Positions 52,471-61,460 are shown, numbered from the stretch's first letter. The stretch is DNA of 64,000 bases from Pirellula sp. (GCA_021300155.1 JAJTID010000017.1:62001-126000); one strand, 5' to 3'. Notes: generated from the sequence alone by a model not told the origin. A program made the numbers and translations.

Positions 52471-53835
52471 TTAAAACGTGAAGACCATGTCGCCGCCGAA
52501 AGCAGCTTGGCTGCCAGCGTTATCTTCGTTGAATCCGAATCGATCTTTGTCCCAAACCCAACGAACTTCAGGTCGGAACATCAAGTTTGCACTTTGCTTG
52601 TAGTTGACACCCAAGGTGTAGTTGTACAAGTCGTTGTTCTCGGCACCGCCGAAACCTGCGCCACCGTAGTTGAACCACTCGAATCGTTGCCCCAAGGAAA
52701 CGCAATCGTTTACCTTGTACAACAGATAGGAGATGTTGCCAAACGTATTACGTTGAGCAGCACCGGTGAGATCTCGTGAAAAGAGAACGTCGGATTGGTT
52801 GATGAACGTTAGGTTATCGGTCAAGTTCGCCGTGAGGATAGCGCTGTGTACGCCCCCTCGCTCACGAGCTGCAGTACGATCGCCGAACCGGCCCAATGCC
52901 GATGTGTACAGGAAGGACACATCGTCGCTTAGCTTACGCTTGAAGCCACTTAGGTAGGTATCGCCGTTGTCATCGAACGCACTGTCCCAGCCCATAACAT
53001 AGCCAGCATACAATTGGGTCTCATCATCCAAATTGTAGGTTGCCAATGCACCTGAGTGAGTGAATGGTTCAGCATTGTAGAATGTGAACTGACGGCTGTA
53101 GAAGAAGTTGCCAGTAGACTGAACAACTTCGTTTCCAACGATCGTGAAGAAGTGGCCAAGCTTTACGCTTAAGTCACCCGATGCCACTTCACCGTACAAT
53201 TGTGGGATCGCATGGCCGTACTGCGTTCCGTTATCCCAACCGGTATCCCAGAATCCTGGTGTACCGAAAGCTTGGGTGTCAGGAGCGTCTGTACCGTAGA
53301 CGTAATCGATACGTCCACCGAGGCCCAACCCTTCGCTACCATCTGCAATCTTTTCGGCAAAAAGCCATTGCTGGCCTAACTGAACTCGGCTGTCATAGGT
53401 GTTGAAGCTGTTTGGGTTTCGTGCGGAATGATATCCAACACTAGTCCAACCGCCGATGTTGAAGCCAGCGACTGGGCATGGAAACAATTTCCATGGGTCG
53501 CCAAGGCAACAATCTCCGAACAGACCGCCTGCACCAAGACCACATCCCACCGAAGTGGAACCACAGCCCAAGCTGTCGCAACTCGATTTGCCATCGCAAA
53601 TCGCTGCCACATCGCAGGCTGGAGTATTATCGCAGCTAACCGACGCAGTAGTTCCTGTCGTCGAGTCGCTCGCAGAAGTGATAGGAGCTGGAGCTTGTGT
53701 GCTCGCTCCGTCCTGGTAGCTGTAATAAGACGCTGGGTAATAGCGGGGAGCAGTTCGGTTGCTTTGACCGAAGGCCGTTCCCCCTAAGCATGCGCTTGCA
53801 ATCATTGCTGTGAGCGCGAATTTGCTTATTTTCAT
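52471..53835 (-). CDS. Outer-membrane beta-barrel porin with Cys-rich N-terminus
   Basis: A predicted outer-membrane porin of 454 residues (BBP2-like family common in planctomycetes). ATG 53835 starts the signal peptide MKISKFALTAMIASACLGGTAFG; the frame to 53889 is not needed. After a Ser/Thr/Pro stretch comes a Cys-rich segment (about residues 65-120) with roughly a dozen cysteines, such as CDNTPACDVAAICDGKSSCDS and GDCCLGDPW. The remainder is amphipathic strands with aromatic belts, ending in the canonical terminal aromatic (DMVFTF) recognised by the BAM complex. The substrate is unknown. A strong terminator follows, and a long palindrome lies upstream. Confidence 0.85.
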   Translation of the reverse strand: MKISKFALTAMIASACLGGTAFGQSNRTAPRYYPASYYSYQDGASTQAPAPITSASDSTTGTTASVSCDNTPACDVAAICDGKSSCDSLGCGSTSVGCGLGAGGLFGDCCLGDPWKLFPCPVAGFNIGGWTSVGYHSARNPNSFNTYDSRVQLGQQWLFAEKIADGSEGLGLGGRIDYVYGTDAPDTQAFGTPGFWDTGWDNGTQYGHAIPQLYGEVASGDLSVKLGHFFTIVGNEVVQSTGNFFYSRQFTFYNAEPFTHSGALATYNLDDETQLYAGYVMGWDSAFDDNGDTYLSGFKRKLSDDVSFLYTSALGRFGDRTAARERGGVHSAILTANLTDNLTFINQSDVLFSRDLTGAAQRNTFGNISYLLYKVNDCVSLGQRFEWFNYGGAGFGGAENNDLYNYTLGVNYKQSANLMFRPEVRWVWDKDRFGFNEDNAGSQAAFGGDMVFTF

Positions 53836-54069
53836 AGTTCTGGAACTCCTATCCTGAACGAATGGAACGCTGGCTCTGGAAACGGCCAAACCTGGGCCAA
53901 TCTCCGACAGTGTTCACGGCCGAACAGTCAGGGTCCTTCCCGCCAAAGTAGGAACCGTTTGTTCTTCCATGAACTGGTACTCAACAAGGGTATCGGTAGA
54001 GCTGACGCCAAGAATTCATAATTAGGCAGGCCGACATCATGACTATTACAACCAGAAACATTCCGATCT

Positions 54070-54100
54070 GGTAAACTGTAGCGGTCCGCGAAAGTTTACC
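54070..54100. promoter_or_regulatory. 31-bp palindrome, probable operator
   Basis: Outer arms GGTAAACT (54070-54077) and AGTTTACC (54093-54100) are perfectly complementary, and inner arms GCGG (54081-54084) and CCGC (54086-54089) share the same centre at 54085. There is no T-run on either side, so it is not a typical terminator. It lies 235 bases upstream of the porin start and 278 bases upstream of the alcohol dehydrogenase start. A dimeric or tetrameric regulator is the natural reading; its identity is unknown. Confidence 0.65.
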
Positions 54101-54242
54101 TGCCGCAGCTTCAACCCCTGCAATTAACCTCGCGATTGCTTAGAAGTGCTAGCATTGGCTAAAAACAGGAAAATGGTACTGGCTACTTGGGACGGAGGAT
54201 CGATGGAGATAGCCTTATGGACTTTGCTCCAGACGGCTCCTT

Positions 54243-54291
54243 TGCCGCAGCAGGGTGCTATTGCCTCGGCGGGGCGGCCATTGCTGCGGCA
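54243..54291 (+). promoter_or_regulatory. Inverted repeat in the leader of the alcohol dehydrogenase gene
   Basis: TGCCGCAGCA (54243-54252) and TGCTGCGGCA (54282-54291) are perfectly complementary with a 29-base GC-rich loop; a smaller pair ATTGCC/GGCAAT follows within 25 bases. If transcribed, this would give a structured 5' leader ending about 65 bases before the ATG. No known riboswitch class was recognised. Confidence 0.4.
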
Positions 54292-54377
54292 GGACAATTG
54301 CCATGGAAAGGCAATGGCCATAAGACGACAATGGAACAGCAAAGAACTAAGGATGAATACTCGAATCACAATATTGT

Positions 54378-55541
54378 ATGCAGGAATTTGACTTTAGGCT
54401 CAGGCCGCGAATCGTTTTCGGTGCAGGCTCCGTTCAGCGATTGGGGGAATTAGCCCGCGAACTTGGAGCCAGGAAGATACTGGTCGTCAGTGACCAAGGA
54501 GTCGTGAACGCGGGTCTCTTTGAACGCGGCAAAAGAAGCCTGGAACAATTCCAATTGATTGTCGAGGGGTTTCATGAGTTTGCAGAAAACCCAAACACCA
54601 ACAACGTGAATCTGGGTTTGATTGCAGCGCAAAAGTTTAAGCCTGATCTGATCGTTGGTCTCGGTGGGGGATCGAGCATGGATTGCGCCAAAGGAATTAA
54701 TTTCCTTTATTCATGTGGCGGTCGCATGCAAGATTATTGGGGGATTGGAAAAGCGACGGGTCCCATGTTGCCCATGATCGCTGTTCCAACGACTTCCGGC
54801 ACAGGAAGCGAAACGCAGTCATTCGCGCTCATCAGCGATGCTGACACACACGTTAAAATGGCCTGCGGAGATCCGGGCGCAGCGTGCATGGTGGCGGTCC
54901 TAGATCCTGAACTTACTGTAACGCAACCGAACCGCGTGACGTCGTTGACGGGTATTGATGCGATCACACATGCGTTGGAAACGTACGTGTGCAATAAGCG
55001 GACTCCGATGTCGGAATGCTTTTCTTTGGAAGCGTGGGAGCGCCTGATCGTCGGCTTCCCCGCAGTTCTTCAGAACCCCAACGACCTTCAGGGGCGATCC
55101 GAAATGCAGCTCGGTGCATGCTTTGCAGGAATGGCCATTGAGGCCTCTATGCTTGGAGCGGCTCATGCATTAGCAAACCCTTTGACTGCATATCTGGGAA
55201 CACCGCATGGACAAGCCGTCGGACTGATGATGCCCCATGTCATTCGTTTCAACGCGCAGGTTGTAGGAGATCGATATGCTCGATTGGTACGGAGCTGTTC
55301 CATGGCAGCAAACACACACTCAGATGCCTCGACCATTCTCTCCGAGCTCGTTACTAATTGGTTAACACAAGCGGGTTTATCAACGAATCTCCGTACATTA
55401 AACGGTTGGCCGCCTCATCAAGAATCAGCTTCCTTTATTGAAAAACTTGCAGACATGGCCGCGAAGCAATGGACCGCGAGCTTCAACCCTCGCTCTCTTT
55501 CGAAAACGGACTTTATGGAACTCTACTCTGCGGCAATTTGA
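54378..55541 (+). CDS. Iron-containing alcohol dehydrogenase
   Basis: A group III (Fe-type) NAD-dependent alcohol dehydrogenase of 387 residues. NAD-binding motif GLGGGSSMDCAKGINF, the PTTSGTGSETQSFA loop, and metal-ligand motifs (Asp in TGIDAITHALETYV, His in GAAHALANPLTAYLGTPHGQAVG) are present. Candidate substrates include 1,3-propanediol, lactaldehyde, butanol and hydroxybutyrate; sequence alone does not decide. ATG 54378 lies before the FDFRLRPRIVFGAGSV strand that begins the family fold. It stands alone, about 105 bases ahead of the Uma2 gene. Confidence 0.9.
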   Translation: MQEFDFRLRPRIVFGAGSVQRLGELARELGARKILVVSDQGVVNAGLFERGKRSLEQFQLIVEGFHEFAENPNTNNVNLGLIAAQKFKPDLIVGLGGGSSMDCAKGINFLYSCGGRMQDYWGIGKATGPMLPMIAVPTTSGTGSETQSFALISDADTHVKMACGDPGAACMVAVLDPELTVTQPNRVTSLTGIDAITHALETYVCNKRTPMSECFSLEAWERLIVGFPAVLQNPNDLQGRSEMQLGACFAGMAIEASMLGAAHALANPLTAYLGTPHGQAVGLMMPHVIRFNAQVVGDRYARLVRSCSMAANTHSDASTILSELVTNWLTQAGLSTNLRTLNGWPPHQESASFIEKLADMAAKQWTASFNPRSLSKTDFMELYSAAI

Positions 55542-55646
55542 TACGATGAACTGTTCGCGGAAGAGCGAAACGCATGGCACAGCGGCTCAGACCCGTTCTA
55601 TTACGATCAGTTTTCGATATCCTCTATTTTCAACTTGTGATCGCTC

Positions 55647-56234
55647 ATGGCAAATGTCCCGAAGCCTTATTTGACACCTCAACAATATCTAGCTATCGAA
55701 CGCCGTGCTGAATTCAAAAGCCAGTACTTCCAAGGCGAAATGTTTGCGATGGCCGGCGCAAGCCGCGAACATAATCTTATTGTTGCAAACCTAATCGGCG
55801 AAGTTCGCAACTCGCTGAAGAATCGTCCCTGCGAAGTTTACCCTAGCGATATGCGAGTGAAGTGCTCCATGTCAGGCCTGTACACGTATCCGGATGCCGT
55901 TGTGGTTTGTGGCAAGGCGGAGTTCGAAGATGATGAATTCGACACGCTGACGAACCCTTTGGTCCTTTTCGAAGTCCTGTCTGATTCGACGGAGTCCTAT
56001 GACAGGGGCAGCAAGTTTCAAAGGTATCGTCAGATTGATTCCCTCCAAGAATACGTCATGATCTCTCAAGATCGAGCCAATGTCGAATGCTATGTTCGTC
56101 AAGCGGACGACAGATGGCTGTTACGGGAAACGCAGCAACTGGAGGAATCTGCACTCTTCGAGTCGATTCAGGTTGCGATTCCTCTCGCGGAAATCTATCG
56201 CAACATCAGCTTCGAGACTCCACCCGCTGCATAG
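55647..56234 (+). CDS. Uma2 family putative nuclease
   Basis: A 195-residue protein of the Uma2 family (PD-(D/E)XK fold, DUF820), common in cyanobacteria and planctomycetes. The likely catalytic residues are the Asp in TYPDAVVVCG, the Glu in LVLFEVLSDSTE and the Lys in GSKFQRYRQI. The N-terminal YLTPQQYLAIERRAEFKSQYFQGEMFAMAGASREHN is typical. Members are predicted endonucleases, often linked to mobile DNA, but no function is established. It follows the alcohol dehydrogenase gene and converges with the fusion hydrolase gene 34 bases away. Confidence 0.88.
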   Translation: MANVPKPYLTPQQYLAIERRAEFKSQYFQGEMFAMAGASREHNLIVANLIGEVRNSLKNRPCEVYPSDMRVKCSMSGLYTYPDAVVVCGKAEFEDDEFDTLTNPLVLFEVLSDSTESYDRGSKFQRYRQIDSLQEYVMISQDRANVECYVRQADDRWLLRETQQLEESALFESIQVAIPLAEIYRNISFETPPAA

Positions 56235-56267
56235 ATGTTCAGCATACTCGATTGCATAGAGAACAGC

Positions 56268-58259
56268 CTATTCTGGATCATTCACCAGAAAGTGGATGAT
56301 CCGAATCGCATTTCCCTTGCTACGATTGTCAGACGTTGGGCTCACTCGCAACTCGAGTTGATGCTCTCCGTCCTGGAGCTCCGAGGCAAGCATCTTTGCC
56401 CATGGGAGATGGAGCCCTGAACTCCACTGGGTGAAAAGCTCTTGCGTCTTCCATTCCCCTTGATCAATACGATACTCGATGTTGCCGGTATCGGGACCAG
56501 CTGCAATAAAGAGACCGATGCCTGTTCCCGCAAAGGAGTATTGCATCGTAGCACCCGCTTCCTCAGCGATTAGTGCCGGGCACTGAACGAAACCAGGCCG
56601 AGTGCCGGCTTTGTCGTTCGGAGTCCACGGATTGGCAAGACTCCAACCCTTTACTAGCTTGGCTTTCCCCGAGTCAGTCGCTTCTGCAGCTCCAACCAGT
56701 CGTCCAAAAAAGTAGCTCGCGGAATCCACTGGCACAGGAAGTTCGCGTGCGGGGACATTCACGTTGGTAGGAACCTCTTTCCAAGCATGGTTTAGCAGTC
56801 GGCCGATCGAGCGTGCGTAAAGTTCGTGTCCGAATGGCGCCGGGTGTAACCCCTTAAAGTCTTTCTCCCATGTGAACTCACCGGCATCGATTCGATCGGT
56901 AACTTCGCGAGCAAGATCGATGGAGGGAATTCCATAGCGATCCGCTACTTTCTCATGATTGGCGATCACCGCAGGAGTTTTTCCCGCGCGAATCTCTTCC
57001 ATTTTTCCCGGGTCCACAAAGTGCAACAAAACCACGTCCATCCTCGGATTGGATCGCAGTGCATGTCTAACGATTCCTTCCATACCGCGAATTTGTTCGA
57101 CATCCGAGAAGCCATTCGTATCATCATTGACGGCTGCCTCTTCGAATAATAAGTCTACGGGCCCATTCGCCAAAACGTCGCGTTGAAATCGAAAAGCGCC
57201 AGGGGTGGACCCGAGTGAAGCTATCCCTGCAGCGATAAAGTCAAATTTGGTTTCGGGAAAACGCTTCTGCAAATCCTCGCAAACCAAGTCACGCCAACCT
57301 TTGGACTGAGTGATCGAACCACCAAGAAACGCGACACGCCCCACTTTCTCGTTTTGGAATTTGACAAAACTCCGATGCAGTCCACCGCGCAATTGAAAGT
57401 AGTCATATCCGAACGGTGTAAGTGCTTCGGTAACTTGATCTGCATGCCAAGTATGGGTCAAAATGAAGTTCACGATGCGCGTTGGATCTTTCATACTATG
57501 CGGATGATGGTTGCAGTTGGGTTTGGAGATGAGAGTGAAGGAGCCCCCGTGTGCAACCATTTGCTTCTGCACAATCAGTGAGTTCTCGGCAACAGGAACC
57601 ACGTCGTCGGTCGCTCCGCAGACATGTAACAGCGGTATTTTGGCCTTTGCGATAGTTTCGATTTGGTTGATCGGATTCCATGGGCTGCTGGCGGCCTCTT
57701 CATCGCGCAGCCCATAGACTTTTTTGAGACGCTCCCAGTCGGCCGGTGAGCCTTTGCCTCGACCTTTACCGCCGGGCCAACTCGTAAAGTCGCAAACAGG
57801 AGCATCATTGTAAATGCATACAACTTTGGTAGGGTTTCTCGCGGCCCAGTTCAACGCAAAGAGTCCACCTCGGCTGAATCCTTCGAGGACTACTTTTTCG
57901 GATAGCGAATGCTTGCCGATCGCGGTCGAATACATTTCGTCCATGATGCTCATCGCCAATGGGCTTCCGTACAGATTCATCATGTCCACGTACGCGAGGA
58001 AGAAACCTTTATCTAGCAATGCGATATCGGCTTGAGGTTCATGACCGAAAAATTCGGTTCGCCAAATCCATGGCTTACCCAATGCCGGATGGGTGGGCTC
58101 GATCAAAAATGCTTTGCGCCCTTGGATCTGAAAATCAATCCTGTTTCGACCTTGCCATTCCTCGGCGTTCGCTATTGCTGGGATCGATAGGGCGAGAGCC
58201 AACGCCGCCAAGAGAGAAGCCAGCGAGACGAATTGGTTTCGATGATAGGTTGGGAACAT
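56268..58259 (-). CDS. Fusion of alpha/beta-hydrolase and SGNH/GDSL hydrolase
   Basis: A secreted two-enzyme protein of 663 residues. After a signal peptide (about 1-32) the first half is an alpha/beta-hydrolase with nucleophile motif LEGFSRGGLFALNW, an acid in HVCGATDDVVPV, and His in NCNHHPHSM. The second half is an SGNH hydrolase: block I GRVAFLGGSITQSKGW, block III near FEEAAVNDDTNGF, and the Asp/His pair in DFKGLHPAPFGHELY. A beta-rich C-terminal module follows. Such pairings point to removal of acyl groups from complex carbohydrates; the substrate is unknown. The two catalytic sites appear complete. Confidence 0.85.
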   Translation of the reverse strand: MFPTYHRNQFVSLASLLAALALALSIPAIANAEEWQGRNRIDFQIQGRKAFLIEPTHPALGKPWIWRTEFFGHEPQADIALLDKGFFLAYVDMMNLYGSPLAMSIMDEMYSTAIGKHSLSEKVVLEGFSRGGLFALNWAARNPTKVVCIYNDAPVCDFTSWPGGKGRGKGSPADWERLKKVYGLRDEEAASSPWNPINQIETIAKAKIPLLHVCGATDDVVPVAENSLIVQKQMVAHGGSFTLISKPNCNHHPHSMKDPTRIVNFILTHTWHADQVTEALTPFGYDYFQLRGGLHRSFVKFQNEKVGRVAFLGGSITQSKGWRDLVCEDLQKRFPETKFDFIAAGIASLGSTPGAFRFQRDVLANGPVDLLFEEAAVNDDTNGFSDVEQIRGMEGIVRHALRSNPRMDVVLLHFVDPGKMEEIRAGKTPAVIANHEKVADRYGIPSIDLAREVTDRIDAGEFTWEKDFKGLHPAPFGHELYARSIGRLLNHAWKEVPTNVNVPARELPVPVDSASYFFGRLVGAAEATDSGKAKLVKGWSLANPWTPNDKAGTRPGFVQCPALIAEEAGATMQYSFAGTGIGLFIAAGPDTGNIEYRIDQGEWKTQELFTQWSSGLHLPWAKMLASELQDGEHQLELRVSPTSDNRSKGNAIRIIHFLVNDPE

Positions 58260-58593
58260 CGCGATCTGATTTTCAAGTTATCGGAGAGGATTCAAGGCGG
58301 GTGTGAGCCTATATTACTATAACAGTTCTTGCATTGCATCTTATCCGGCACAAACCCAATTTTCGACACGGGATGGCATGACCTTCTCATGATTGTGTTT
58401 AGGCTGTCGAATAATATTTGTCGAACATGCAGGGAACCGAATGTTGGTTCCAGGATTTTTCGACCCACATCTTGCGACAGTTCCCTTCTTTTTACGAATA
58501 GGTCATGATAGACTTGTGTGTCCCGGAATCTGCGCGAAGTTATCATGGATTAGCAGTTTTCAGATCACGATTTTGGAGCATTAAGTTGAACGG
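58260..58593. other. 334-base divergent intergenic region
   Basis: No gene is supported. A short hairpin (GGAACC 58433-58438 / GGTTCC 58446-58451) followed by AGGATTTTT is the only clear structure. The region should contain promoters for the fusion hydrolase (leftward) and RNase HI (rightward). Confidence 0.5.
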
Positions 58594-59088
58594 ATGAACG
58601 CCCAGCACGAGTCGACAGCTTTGCGCCACGTTCAGCTTTATACGGATGGAGCTTGTAGTGGAAACCCAGGTCCTGGCGGGTGGGCTTACGTATTGCGAGA
58701 TATACAGTCCAAAAAAGAAAAAGAAGGGTGTGGGGCGGAGCCAGAGACGACGAACAATCAAATGGAATTGCGGGCAGTGATTGAGGGACTCAAGATTCTA
58801 ACACGCCCATGCCATGTCGCACTCTATGCGGACAGCCAATATGTTCTTAAAGGACTCAAGGAGTGGATGGTAAATTGGAAAAAGTACAACTGGCGACGCA
58901 AAGAAGGTAATAAATTTGCAGAAGTCAAGAATGTCGATCTGTGGCAAGAGCTTGATCGTCTTCAATCGATTCACAAAATTTCGCTTCATCATGTCAAAGG
59001 ACACAGCGGCCACGCGGAAAACGAACGTTGCGACCAGTTGGCTGTGAATGCCTATCAAAGCTTGGGATTGAATGCGAACAACTCGTAA
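58594..59088 (+). CDS. rnhA: Ribonuclease HI
   Basis: RNase HI cuts the RNA strand of RNA-DNA hybrids. The 164-residue product has the full active site: Asp in LYTDGACSGNPGPGGWAYVL, Glu in NNQMELRAVIEGL, Asp in LYADSQYVLKGL, and the final Asp in HAENERCDQLA, with the catalytic-loop His in HHVKGHSG. The basic handle region (WKKYNWRRKEGNKFAEVKN) is present as in E. coli. ATG 58594 leaves about a dozen residues ahead of the first strand. Gene remnants follow immediately. Confidence 0.95.
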   Translation: MNAQHESTALRHVQLYTDGACSGNPGPGGWAYVLRDIQSKKEKEGCGAEPETTNNQMELRAVIEGLKILTRPCHVALYADSQYVLKGLKEWMVNWKKYNWRRKEGNKFAEVKNVDLWQELDRLQSIHKISLHHVKGHSGHAENERCDQLAVNAYQSLGLNANNS

Positions 59089-59090
59089 CA

Positions 59091-59640
59091 ATGATGAGCA
59101 ACGCGTCCATCTTTCGTTCGGATTGGCCTCAGTTTCGTGGTCCTGACGCGGTGGGTTTCTGTTGGAAGCGGGCTGCCTGAGAAGTGGTCTGCTACGGAGA
59201 ACGTCGAATGGAAAACGGACATTACGGGGCGAGGGTGGTCTTCTCCGATCGTCTCGGGGAATCGCGTCTTTCTTACGACTGTGATCAATAAGGGAAAATC
59301 GGAAGAACCCAAGAAGGGGCTCTATTTCGGCGGTGATCGCCCGCAGCCCCCTGCTTCGATTCATCCATAGCACGTCCTTTGTCTCCATTTGCAATCGGGA
59401 AAAGTGCTTTGGGAGAAGACGGTTCACGAAACCCGGTTCGAATGTGGGACAGCTGCATCGCCAGTTCTTCACGAAGGCCGGCTCGATCTAGTCAATGACA
59501 ACGAAGCGGACTCGTATCTGGTTTCGCTCGATGCGAAGACCGGAAGCGAACTCTGGCGTGCAAAGCGTGATGAGAAGAGCAATTGGGCAACGCCGGCGAT
59601 CGCAGGAGATCGATTGTTGATTCGTACGGCTGCTCGATTT
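59091..59640 (+). pseudogene. PQQ-like beta-propeller gene, degraded
   Basis: A remnant of an outer-membrane/periplasmic PQQ-like propeller protein. It starts as DWPQFRGPDAVG, shifts frame near 59150, then reads LPEKWSATENVEWKTDITGRGWSSPIVSGNRVFLTTVINKGKSEEPKKGLYFGGDRPQPPASIHP to a TAG at 59368-59370. Continuing in frame it reads LQSGKVLWEKTVHE, then jumps to RFECGTAASPVLHEGRLDLVNDNEADSYLV and KSNWATPAIAGDRLLIRTAARF, ending at a TAG. Two blades' worth of sequence appears to be deleted in frame. At least one frameshift, two stops and two deletions are visible. The intact relative at 60198 is a different member of the family. Confidence 0.8.
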
Positions 59641-59711
59641 TAGTGCATACGCGAGGCTAAGCCTCCACAACCGAAACCTTTGTCAACGCAAGTGACGCAG
59701 AATGACAAGGC

Positions 59712-60104
59712 TATGAGTACGCTCGACTCTTTCAGTCCGCAGAGGCGGCATCGCAGGTGAAAGCCGAATCGCTTCCGGATTGGGTGAAGGACCCGGCAGC
59801 AAAAGACGCGTATCGTCAGGCGATGTATCGATCCTCTGTAGATGGGATGTTGAACTATTGCAAAGCCAACTATCCGCGAGAACCTTACGTAGCTCCGACC
59901 GGCGATGGACCGAAGGTCAAGTGTACAGTCTTGATGATTCATGGCCTGAAGGACAATTACTTTTTGGCGGATGGCTTGAACGACAATTGGAAATGGATCG
60001 AGAAGGATTTGACATTAGTTACAGTTCCAGAAGCGGACCATATCGTTCAACAAGATGCGGCAGATTTCGTGACAAAAAACATCGCCCGATGGCTGGATCG
60101 CTAG
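59712..60104 (+). pseudogene. C-terminal half of an alpha/beta-hydrolase
   Basis: From about 59712 the frame reads YEYARLFQSAEAASQVKAESLPDWVKDP...MYRSSVDGMLNYCKANYPREPY, then VLMIHGLKDNYFLADGLNDNW and VPEADHIVQQDAADFVTKNIARWL. This is the cap region and C-terminal Asp/His part of an epoxide-hydrolase-like alpha/beta-hydrolase. The N-terminal half with the nucleophile is missing; the sequence before it belongs to the decayed propeller gene, so a deletion has joined the two. An ATG at 59757 could start a 115-residue protein, but it could not be catalytic. Confidence 0.75.
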
Positions 60105-60197
60105 TAGATCGGTAGAGAATTTCAAAGATAGTAGATTTCGCAGTCCATTTCGAATACAACGAGGGCGAGCGCCCCAAGAAAAGGAAAACAAATCAAG

Positions 60198-61460
60198 ATG
60201 CGTGCCAGAATACTGACAATTGCAATAAGCGGACTAGTTTATTGTTGTACCAACACTACCGTGATGGCGGAAAACTGGGGGCACTGGCGTGGAGCGAACG
60301 GCAATGGTGTCGCGGTGGCAGCCAAGCCTCCTACGAAGTTCGGGGCAACAGAAAACGTGAAATGGAAAGTCGAGATTCCAGGTCGCAGTTCGGGTTCTCC
60401 TGTGATTTGGAACAATCAAGTGTTTGTCGTCACGGCTGCCCCGACTGGCGCGACGCGCGGACCATTGGCGTTCAAGGTGTTGTGCTTTGATCGATCAACC
60501 GGTAAAGAACTTTGGTCAAAGACGGCAGTAGAAACATCTCCTCATGCGTTAACTCAGGAGACAAATGGTTATGCATCAGCATCTCCATGTACGGATGGAG
60601 AGTTTGTTTATGCACACTTTGGTTCGCAAGGTCTGTATTGCTACACCATGAGAGGGGAACCGGTTTGGAATAGAGACTTCGGTGACATGGCGATTCGCAA
60701 CAACTTCGGAGAAGGAAGTTCGCCGACCCTCACGGGCGACATGTTGATTGTCCCTTGGGATCATGAGTCGAGTTCCAAGTTGTTCGCACTCGACAAGCGG
60801 ACTGGAAAGAACATTTGGGAAGTTTCTCGCGATGAACCGACTTGCTGGGCAACTCCCTTGATTGCAAAAGACGCAACCGGCCGAGCACAGATCGTCATGA
60901 ATGGTCAGACTGCAGCTCGCGGATACGATCTTAAGACAGGGAAAGAGCTTTGGCATTGCTCCGGGCAAACCGAGCGACCTTGCGCATCGGCAGTTTCTCA
61001 AGATGGTATTGCGTTTGTGGGAAGCGGCTTTCGAGGGGCCTTCATGGGGGCTTTTGATATGACCGGCGAAGGGAACTTGGCTGGTACGAAGAAAGTCCTT
61101 TGGTCGATGAAACAAGATACGCCCGATGTTGCATCTCCGTTGCTATCGAACGGTCGATTGTATTATTACAAAGGTAAAACGGGTCAACTCACTTGCGTGG
61201 ACGCGAAAACCGGAAAGGTTCATTATGCAGCTAGTCGCATTGAAGGAATGCGCAGCACTTACGCATCTCCCGTGGCCGCTGGCGGGTATGTTTTCTTGAC
61301 AGATCGAGATGGTACCATCGTCGTAATAGAAGATAGCGATCAATTGAATATTGTCGCTACGAACCGTTTTGGCGAGGGAATCGATGCGACGCCCGCGATT
61401 GTCGATGGCGAGATGTTTATACGTAGCGAAGGGCATTTGTTCTGTATCGCCCAAAAGTAG
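60198..61460 (+). CDS. PQQ-like beta-propeller repeat protein
   Basis: An intact 420-residue exported protein with a signal peptide (residues 1-24, cleavage after TTVMA) and a seven- to eight-bladed PQQ-like propeller (NWGHWRGANGNGV, VLCFDRSTGKELWSKT, LFALDKRTGKNIWEVSRDEP, GYDLKTGKELWHCSG, TCVDAKTGKVHYAASR). These resemble BamB-type scaffolds and are plentiful in planctomycetes, usually of unknown function; PQQ binding is not implied. A purine-rich AAAAGGAAAAC precedes the ATG. The adjacent pseudogene belongs to the same superfamily. Confidence 0.85.
   Translation: MRARILTIAISGLVYCCTNTTVMAENWGHWRGANGNGVAVAAKPPTKFGATENVKWKVEIPGRSSGSPVIWNNQVFVVTAAPTGATRGPLAFKVLCFDRSTGKELWSKTAVETSPHALTQETNGYASASPCTDGEFVYAHFGSQGLYCYTMRGEPVWNRDFGDMAIRNNFGEGSSPTLTGDMLIVPWDHESSSKLFALDKRTGKNIWEVSRDEPTCWATPLIAKDATGRAQIVMNGQTAARGYDLKTGKELWHCSGQTERPCASAVSQDGIAFVGSGFRGAFMGAFDMTGEGNLAGTKKVLWSMKQDTPDVASPLLSNGRLYYYKGKTGQLTCVDAKTGKVHYAASRIEGMRSTYASPVAAGGYVFLTDRDGTIVVIEDSDQLNIVATNRFGEGIDATPAIVDGEMFIRSEGHLFCIAQK

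Larger units (their letters stand above)
53836..54377. other. 542-base divergent intergenic region
   Basis: No convincing gene. Small frames on both strands (for example 54124-54369 and 54187-54453) have biased composition from the inverted repeats and no family resemblance. The region holds a 31-bp palindrome (54070-54100) and an inverted repeat (54243-54291), and must carry the promoters of the porin and alcohol dehydrogenase genes. Confidence 0.6.

Noticed and set aside
54187-54453. Small Gly/Ala-rich frame in the porin/alcohol dehydrogenase gap
   Set aside because: Composition comes from GC-rich inverted repeats and the frame runs into the dehydrogenase gene out of phase.
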